A stretch of 28,652 bases of DNA. Origin: Rhodospirillaceae bacterium UBA3470 (GTDB lineage Bacteria > Pseudomonadota > Alphaproteobacteria > Rhodospirillales > Casp-alpha2). The notes beneath the pieces are model-generated. The model was not told the DNA's origin. It was given only the letters and a program-made list of their open reading frames with translations, and ran no database searches. The translations under genes and the position numbers were made by a program. Shown here in pieces: positions 25,588 to 28,652 of this stretch (position 1 is the first letter of the stretch; every line of letters starts with the position of its first letter). The stretch covers positions 1 through 28,652 of the forward strand of contig DFRF01000077.1 in the NCBI GenBank assembly GCA_002378125.1, read 5' to 3'.

Positions 25588-26106
25588 TTAATGTAGAATG
25601 TGGTTCTCTGAAGAGTCAGATTTGACCATTCCGTGATCGCTGCGGAGATTACGGGCCCACGGACGAGCACGGATCATCAGTCCGCCCTGTTTCATGATGT
25701 CCGCCAGTTGACTTGAGGGATCGCGCAGAATTCGAAGCGCCGCCGACGGAAGCCAGTATGACAGGTAGGCTTCGCAGTCCGACGGTTGGTCCGTGTACTG
25801 GAGAATGGCGATCGCGCCAATTATCCGGTGCTCATCCAAGCTCACTTCCGTGCATTTCGGGCATCGGATATCTATAATGCCGTGTCCGGACGTGGCAAGA
25901 ATGCCCATAATAGCATCGAGTGCGCCGAGCGCTGTTGGAACGCCCGCCAACTTGAAGCCATTGTGGAGAATATTGTGAATGTTGGCGCCCTCATTGTACG
26001 AGCGTACCCACATGCGGATGCCCCACAAGAGCAGTTGTTCGCCGAAAGGTAAATCCGACAACGCCACGGCCATGGCGGCGTGATCAGTTGAACTGAAGCG
26101 GGTCAT
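25588..26106 (-). CDS. uncharacterised CPxC protein, partner of the DUF2325 gene
   Basis: The 172-aa protein has no family I can name. The N-terminal half is helical (PFGEQLLLWGIRMWVRSYNE, then an HNILHNGFKLAG segment with two His). The middle has a metal-binding-like knuckle, C82-P-K-C85, followed by H93, and a third Cys at 111. No signal or membrane segment is clear. The ATG at 26106 lies 5 bp after the DUF2325 stop, with GGAT 8-9 nt upstream, so co-translation is likely; the frame is open further upstream but inside the neighbouring gene. A role in metal, heme or redox handling is only inference. Confidence 0.8.
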   Translation of the reverse strand: MTRFSSTDHAAMAVALSDLPFGEQLLLWGIRMWVRSYNEGANIHNILHNGFKLAGVPTALGALDAIMGILATSGHGIIDIRCPKCTEVSLDEHRIIGAIAILQYTDQPSDCEAYLSYWLPSAALRILRDPSSQLADIMKQGGLMIRARPWARNLRSDHGMVKSDSSENHILH

Positions 26107-26111
26107 AAGAG

Positions 26112-27305
26112 TTATCCTATGGCTGAAAGTTCCGGGGTGGCGGGTTGATCGCCCAGGCCGTCTCGCAGTCCTGCAACGAACGAGGCGATGCCGGATGTTC
26201 GCAGCGGGACAAATGGCTTCATGTTTTGATGGCAAAGCCGTTTGACCTTGTTGGCGGCGCTGTGGCTGACGCAGTCTGTGGGAAATACAACCGCATCCGC
26301 TTTGGTGACAGCGCTGGCCAGTTCATTAATTGAACGTTCCACACCACCATCGTGATGAAGAAATCGACCATTCCAATCTTCTACCAAGGCCCGCAGGCGA
26401 TGAACCGTATGCTGGTGGCCTCCAACATAAAGAAGGCACCGCCCGCCCAGATCAAATGGGCAATCGCCTTCTTTGGAATGAGCATCCTCCGCTAGCGTGT
26501 GCTCCAGAGTTGCGTTTTCAGCCCGCAAGGATTGAACCAGCGACTCTAGTTCTTCGATCTTTGATGCGGCGTAGGCATGAGACGTTTGCGTATTGACGCT
26601 CAAGGCTGAAAGACGCGCGTTTTCATTCCGCAGTTCCGCGATCATGGCGCCCAAATTATCCGTGATGGGAACGTCGCGGGCGGGGCGGGGCAGTTCCTGT
26701 GCCGTGCGGAGTTTATCGTGTAATTCGGCGATCACGGTATCCTTTTCGTTGAGTTTTCGCTGATGGTGTTGGCGCTGACGTTGCAGTTGCGCATTCAACA
26801 GGTCTACGTGTTCCTCTAAATCCTGCAGGCGTCGTATGTCGGCGCGGTTGGATGCGCCCACCAGGTGCGACAGCATATGGACGTCCGCGAACATGCGCTC
26901 GCACAGCTCCGACGGCGCTAAGGGATGGCTTAAGATCGCCCAGTAGGGGCCGGGAATATCACCGGTTTCGATGGCCTCTTGCCAAAAACCAACTAGCTCG
27001 TCAGCGGTTTTCATAGATCGGGCGCGGCGGATTGAAATGGCGTGCCGTCGTTCCAGAAGCTTGTTCAGCATTTTCGATGGCTTGCCGTTGTTTTCGGCTT
27101 CTTTCACAAAGAACCCGTGCAGTTGGTAATCTGGCGAAAAACCTGGGACGGTCTGCACCTTCAGCTTTCGGGCAAGCGCGCGCAGGTCGGACAAGGTGAG
27201 GCAGGTTCCGATTACAGCGCAGTGCCAGCCGCTAGCCAAATCCCAGATGCGCCGCCGACCCAGGCTTGGTTCCGTGGGCGCAGCGTTGTTGCATGCGTCA
27301 CACAT
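26112..27305 (-). CDS. DUF2325 coiled-coil protein
   Basis: The 397-aa protein has three parts. The N-terminal part carries C2-x2-C5, then the segment SGWHCAVIGTC (H28, C29, C35), and HP and HMLSH motifs at 127-128 and 143-147. A coiled coil spans about 155-275. The C-terminal DUF2325 domain (about 288-380) has LLYVGGHQHTVHRL, FLHHDGG, VVFPTDCVSHSAANKVKRLC and KPFVPLR. The many conserved Cys and His suggest metal or heme binding, but no function is established to my knowledge. ATG 27305 overlaps the stop of the 60-aa gene by 8 nt and has GGAG about 9 nt upstream; longer starts would overlap that gene fully. Confidence 0.88.
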   Translation of the reverse strand: MCDACNNAAPTEPSLGRRRIWDLASGWHCAVIGTCLTLSDLRALARKLKVQTVPGFSPDYQLHGFFVKEAENNGKPSKMLNKLLERRHAISIRRARSMKTADELVGFWQEAIETGDIPGPYWAILSHPLAPSELCERMFADVHMLSHLVGASNRADIRRLQDLEEHVDLLNAQLQRQRQHHQRKLNEKDTVIAELHDKLRTAQELPRPARDVPITDNLGAMIAELRNENARLSALSVNTQTSHAYAASKIEELESLVQSLRAENATLEHTLAEDAHSKEGDCPFDLGGRCLLYVGGHQHTVHRLRALVEDWNGRFLHHDGGVERSINELASAVTKADAVVFPTDCVSHSAANKVKRLCHQNMKPFVPLRTSGIASFVAGLRDGLGDQPATPELSAIG

Positions 27306-27480
27306 CACCGAAGCTCTCCATTCGGCGTTCCTGTACAGCAGTGACATCAAGGCGTACAGCCGTCCTATCGGAGAGCCTGTTGTCTCTGTTGCGGCATGCA
27401 CGGGTGTTGCTTCGCCAGGCTTCAGTTTCGTGGATAAGCGCGCTGAGCCACGAAGCGGTATCGACCATTTGCACCATCAT
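27298..27480 (-). CDS. 60-aa small protein of the DUF2325 cluster
   Basis: The ATG overlaps the stop of the PadR-like gene by 4 nt (ATGA), and its own stop lies inside the first codons of the DUF2325 gene, so it fills the gap between the two genes exactly. This linkage is the main evidence that it is a real gene. The product begins MMVQMVDTASWLSALIHETE, a short helix with acidic and His residues, and continues as a basic Arg-rich tail. There is no membrane segment and no family that I recognise. Confidence 0.6.
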   Translation of the reverse strand: MMVQMVDTASWLSALIHETEAWRSNTRACRNRDNRLSDRTAVRLDVTAVQERRMESFGDV

Positions 27481-28040
27481 GAGATAGCCCCTGCGGACGC
27501 CGCGTCCTGGACCTCGTATTCAACGTCGGAACAGATCAGATTGATCAGCTGTGCCGATGTTTCCAGGCGCCGCGTCTCCATGGAAATCCAGAGGCTTGTG
27601 TACCGGCCCGCGTGTGGACATTTCAGGGTACGCTGTCTCAATGCGGTAAGTCTTTGCTTCGTTCGACGGCGGATGCGCTTGAGGACCTTCCTTGTCGTTC
27701 TGGCGTCTGTAAGGTCCAGAAAACAAAACTGCATAGCCTCCAATGTTCGTACGGCGGAAGAGAGGGCATCGCCAGGATCGGTCAGTAGGAGGGCCTGGAA
27801 CTGGGCGCGTCCGGCGTCTGTGGTGCTGATCGTGGTTTCCTGAGATCCCGAGTGGCAAATCGAAAGATGGCCCGCCGATAGGGCGCGCTCGACGGCCGCG
27901 TCGACAACGCCGGCGGTGGGCAGCCATTGATCCGGGAACAGACCTTTGACGGCGGAGCGAATGCGGTCAGGTTGGACAGTAGCCCGTTGCGCGACACCAA
28001 GAACCGCCAAATCCGCAATCGTTGTCCCTGAGGTACTCAT
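27477..28040 (-). CDS. PadR-like winged-helix regulator
   Basis: The 187-aa protein appears to be a PadR-related transcription factor. The N-terminal half (about residues 8-85, LAVLGVAQ then VVDAAVERALSAGHLSI and TTDAGRAQFQALL) fits a winged helix with helix, recognition helix and wing. The C-terminal half is a basic, Arg-rich helical region (ARTTRKVLKRIRRRTKQRL) that could dimerise. Similarity is at the level of fold pattern and is not certain. The ATG has GGGA about 7 nt upstream. It leads the cluster, and Fur-box-like sites lie 23-86 bp upstream of it. Confidence 0.6.
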   Translation of the reverse strand: MSTSGTTIADLAVLGVAQRATVQPDRIRSAVKGLFPDQWLPTAGVVDAAVERALSAGHLSICHSGSQETTISTTDAGRAQFQALLLTDPGDALSSAVRTLEAMQFCFLDLTDARTTRKVLKRIRRRTKQRLTALRQRTLKCPHAGRYTSLWISMETRRLETSAQLINLICSDVEYEVQDAASAGAIS

Positions 28041-28062
28041 AAAGGTTCCCAGATGAGTTATT

Positions 28063-28081
28063 AATAATGATAATCAATCGC
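28063..28081. promoter_or_regulatory. Fur-box-like site 1, upstream of the PadR-DUF2325 cluster
   Basis: The site AATAATGATAATCAATCGC matches the classical 19-bp Fur box GATAATGATAATCATTATC at 15 of 19 positions, including the whole ATAATGATAATCA core. It lies 23-41 bp before the PadR-like start codon, where a promoter would be. Iron-dependent repression by Fur is the likely meaning, although the alphaproteobacterial regulator could be Fur/Mur or Irr. Confidence 0.55.
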
Positions 28082-28106
28082 AATATAAAGCAAGGCGCCT
28101 CTTATG

Positions 28107-28253
28107 TGCAAGTGATAATCAATCTCATCATGAGATTTTGTTCAATTTTTTAAACATCAGGAGCGTTTCAGTGGAGACCGGGGCCGAAAACCCGGCCCAT
28201 GCTATCTCGGTTCACATGTGTGAGGAGGGGATGGGAAGTCGAGGGCATGGACC
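28107..28253 (+). repeat. tandem imperfect repeat, copy 1
   Basis: Copy 1 aligns with 28290-28440 from an identical 21-nt head (28107-28127) to the end GCATGGACC. The unit contains a Fur-box-like site, a T-rich stretch, the shared GAGCGTTTCAGTGGAG, the hairpin GGGCC (28181-28185)/GGCCC (28194-28198), and CCATGCTATCTC. A single in-frame 3-nt indel separates the copies within the presumed coding part. Confidence 0.85.
28108..28126. promoter_or_regulatory. Fur-box-like site 2, in repeat copy 1
   Basis: The site GCAAGTGATAATCAATCTC matches the Fur consensus at 14 of 19 positions and shares TGATAATCAATC with site 1. It overlaps a perfect 17-nt palindrome (28121-28137) of arms AATCTCAT and ATGAGATT. 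It sits between the two directions and could act on the small ORF in copy 1 as well as on the cluster. Confidence 0.45.
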
Positions 28254-28422
28254 GGGTCACAGGCATTGTAGGGTTAGGGCTTTTTTGCATGCAAGTGATA
28301 ATCAATCTCAATACGTAATTTTGTTCGATTTTTTTAACTATCATGAGCGTTTCAGTGGAGAACGGGCCCGAAAACCTGGCCCATGCTATCTCATTTCACA
28401 TCTGCGAGGAGGCGATAGGTAA
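28171..28422 (+). CDS. possible small ORF in repeat copy 1
   Basis: A GTG at 28171 has AGGAG (28159-28163) about 7 nt upstream. The first 28 codons parallel the small ORF of copy 2 (AENPAHAIS versus PENLAHAIS, then H-x-C-EE). The frame does not stop at the end of the repeat but runs on into copy 2 in another frame, which suggests decay or a longer unrelated tail. Confidence 0.2.
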   Translation: METGAENPAHAISVHMCEEGMGSRGHGPGHRHCRVRAFLHASDNQSQYVILFDFFNYHERFSGERARKPGPCYLISHLRGGDR

Positions 28423-28440
28423 TTTGCGAGCGCATGGACC
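28290..28440 (+). repeat. tandem imperfect repeat, copy 2
   Basis: The second copy starts 183 bp after the first, with a 36-bp spacer (28254-28289) between copies. The Fur-box-like head is identical. The hairpin GGGCC (28364-28368)/GGCCC (28378-28382) is kept. The 17-nt palindrome of copy 1 is lost. Just before it, TTGCATGCAA (28285-28294) is a perfect 10-bp palindrome that partly overlaps the head. Confidence 0.85.
28291..28309. promoter_or_regulatory. Fur-box-like site 3, in repeat copy 2
   Basis: The sequence is identical to site 2 (GCAAGTGATAATCAATCTC). It lies 34 bp before the ATG of the small ORF in copy 2, a promoter-proximal position for plus-strand transcription. Confidence 0.45.
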
Positions 28441-28450
28441 AGAATTGTGA
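28343..28450 (+). CDS. possible 35-aa small protein in repeat copy 2
   Basis: An ATG frame of 35 codons contains ENLAHAISFHICEEAIGNL and ends HGPEL. The matching position in copy 1 has AGG instead of ATG. Differences between copies include synonymous changes and one in-frame codon indel, which hints that the segment was coding, but several amino acids also differ. There is no clear ribosome binding site before this ATG. The H-x-x-C-E-E core could bind metal (inference). Confidence 0.3.
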   Translation: MSVSVENGPENLAHAISFHICEEAIGNLRAHGPEL

Positions 28451-28652
28451 CATCCAGCGGCGTGGCCTATATCGGCTTATACGTAACCCGTTCGATGATG
28501 TTCTACCGGTATCAGTTTCACGCCGTACTCTGCGGTAACTTCAGCAGGCGTGGGATCCAGGATTGGCTAAACGCCACTACGGAAAGCGCATGGCAGAGTA
28601 AGGGGCGGGAAAACAAACTGACCAAGACCTACACCCGTAAGGAGTTTAAAAC
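28447..28652 (+). CDS. partial ORF running off the right edge, unknown
   Basis: A frame is open from 28423 to the window end with about 68 percent GC at third positions, which is gene-like. Starts could be GTG at 28447 or 28462, or the ATGs at 28483 and 28486; none has a good ribosome binding site. The visible product includes SGVAYIGLYVTRSMMFYRYQ and, later, a basic stretch with RRGIQDWLN and TYTRKEFK. I recognise no family. The opposite strand also has a short open stretch here, so strand is not certain. Confidence 0.3.
   Translation, partial: MTSSGVAYIGLYVTRSMMFYRYQFHAVLCGNFSRRGIQDWLNATTESAWQSKGRENKLTKTYTRKEFK

Larger units (their letters stand above)
28041..28652. other. AT-rich regulatory region with tandem repeat and small ORFs
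   Basis: These 612 bp contain no ordinary gene. They hold three Fur-box-like sites, two copies of an imperfect repeat with a hairpin and a small ORF, and a frame that runs off the right edge. The first 100 bp are markedly AT-rich compared with the rest of the window. Confidence 0.6.

Noticed and set aside
27196..27843. 215-codon plus frame across the PadR-like and DUF2325 genes
   Set aside because: Antisense to three overlapping, tightly coupled genes; composition is Arg/Ser/Cys-rich as in shadow frames.
28171..28198. GGGCC/GGCCC hairpin as a rho-independent terminator
   Set aside because: No T-run follows either copy; it lies inside the presumed small ORF rather than at its end.
28107..28440. 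CRISPR array
   Set aside because: Only two long imperfect copies with one spacer and no cas genes; a tandem duplication explains it.

Overview
The window looks like chromosomal DNA of an alphaproteobacterium, most likely of the Rhodospirillales or a relative. The reasons are moderate GC with GC-rich third codon positions, the protein styles of GlnE, TyrS, AnmK and MnmA, and a SUF operon that carries IscR and an IscS-like desulfurase. This placement is inference; there is no rRNA marker. I saw no tRNA, rRNA, CRISPR array or intact insertion sequence.

Left part (1-11252): on the minus strand are a ferritin-like DUF455 protein, a BCP/PrxQ peroxiredoxin and glnE. Divergent from glnE, with 59-86 bp between start codons depending on the glnE start, is a 1099-aa YhdP/AsmA-like envelope protein. 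A poorly coding 0.6 kb gap follows, then tyrS (minus) and anmK (plus) as a divergent pair.

Centre (11253-23001): a gap of uncertain coding content and an alpha/beta hydrolase (minus) precede a long plus-strand operon for iron-sulfur cluster assembly: cysE, iscR, an iscS/nifS-like desulfurase, sufB, sufC, sufD, sufS, sufE, sufT, a sufA/iscA-type carrier and an Isc-type ferredoxin. Upstream of cysE a near-consensus type 1 IscR operator covers the -35 element of a good sigma70-like promoter. This suggests that holo-IscR shuts off both the cysteine supply (CysE) and the assembly machinery when clusters are plentiful. A possible small membrane protein and mnmA, a sulfur-relay consumer, follow.

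Right part (23002-28652): a TTC38-like TPR protein (minus), then a decayed stretch with a possible transposase remnant, then a compact minus-strand cluster that reads, in transcription order, PadR-like regulator, 60-aa small protein, DUF2325 coiled-coil protein, CPxC protein, Prx5-like peroxiredoxin. The first three genes overlap. Upstream of the cluster is an AT-rich region with three Fur-box-like sites. Two of these sites are the heads of a tandem imperfect duplication (copies 183 bp apart) that also carries a short hairpin and a small ORF. This Fur-box, duplicated-sORF and DUF2325 locus is the best candidate in the window for an undescribed, probably iron-responsive system. A reading frame runs off the right edge.
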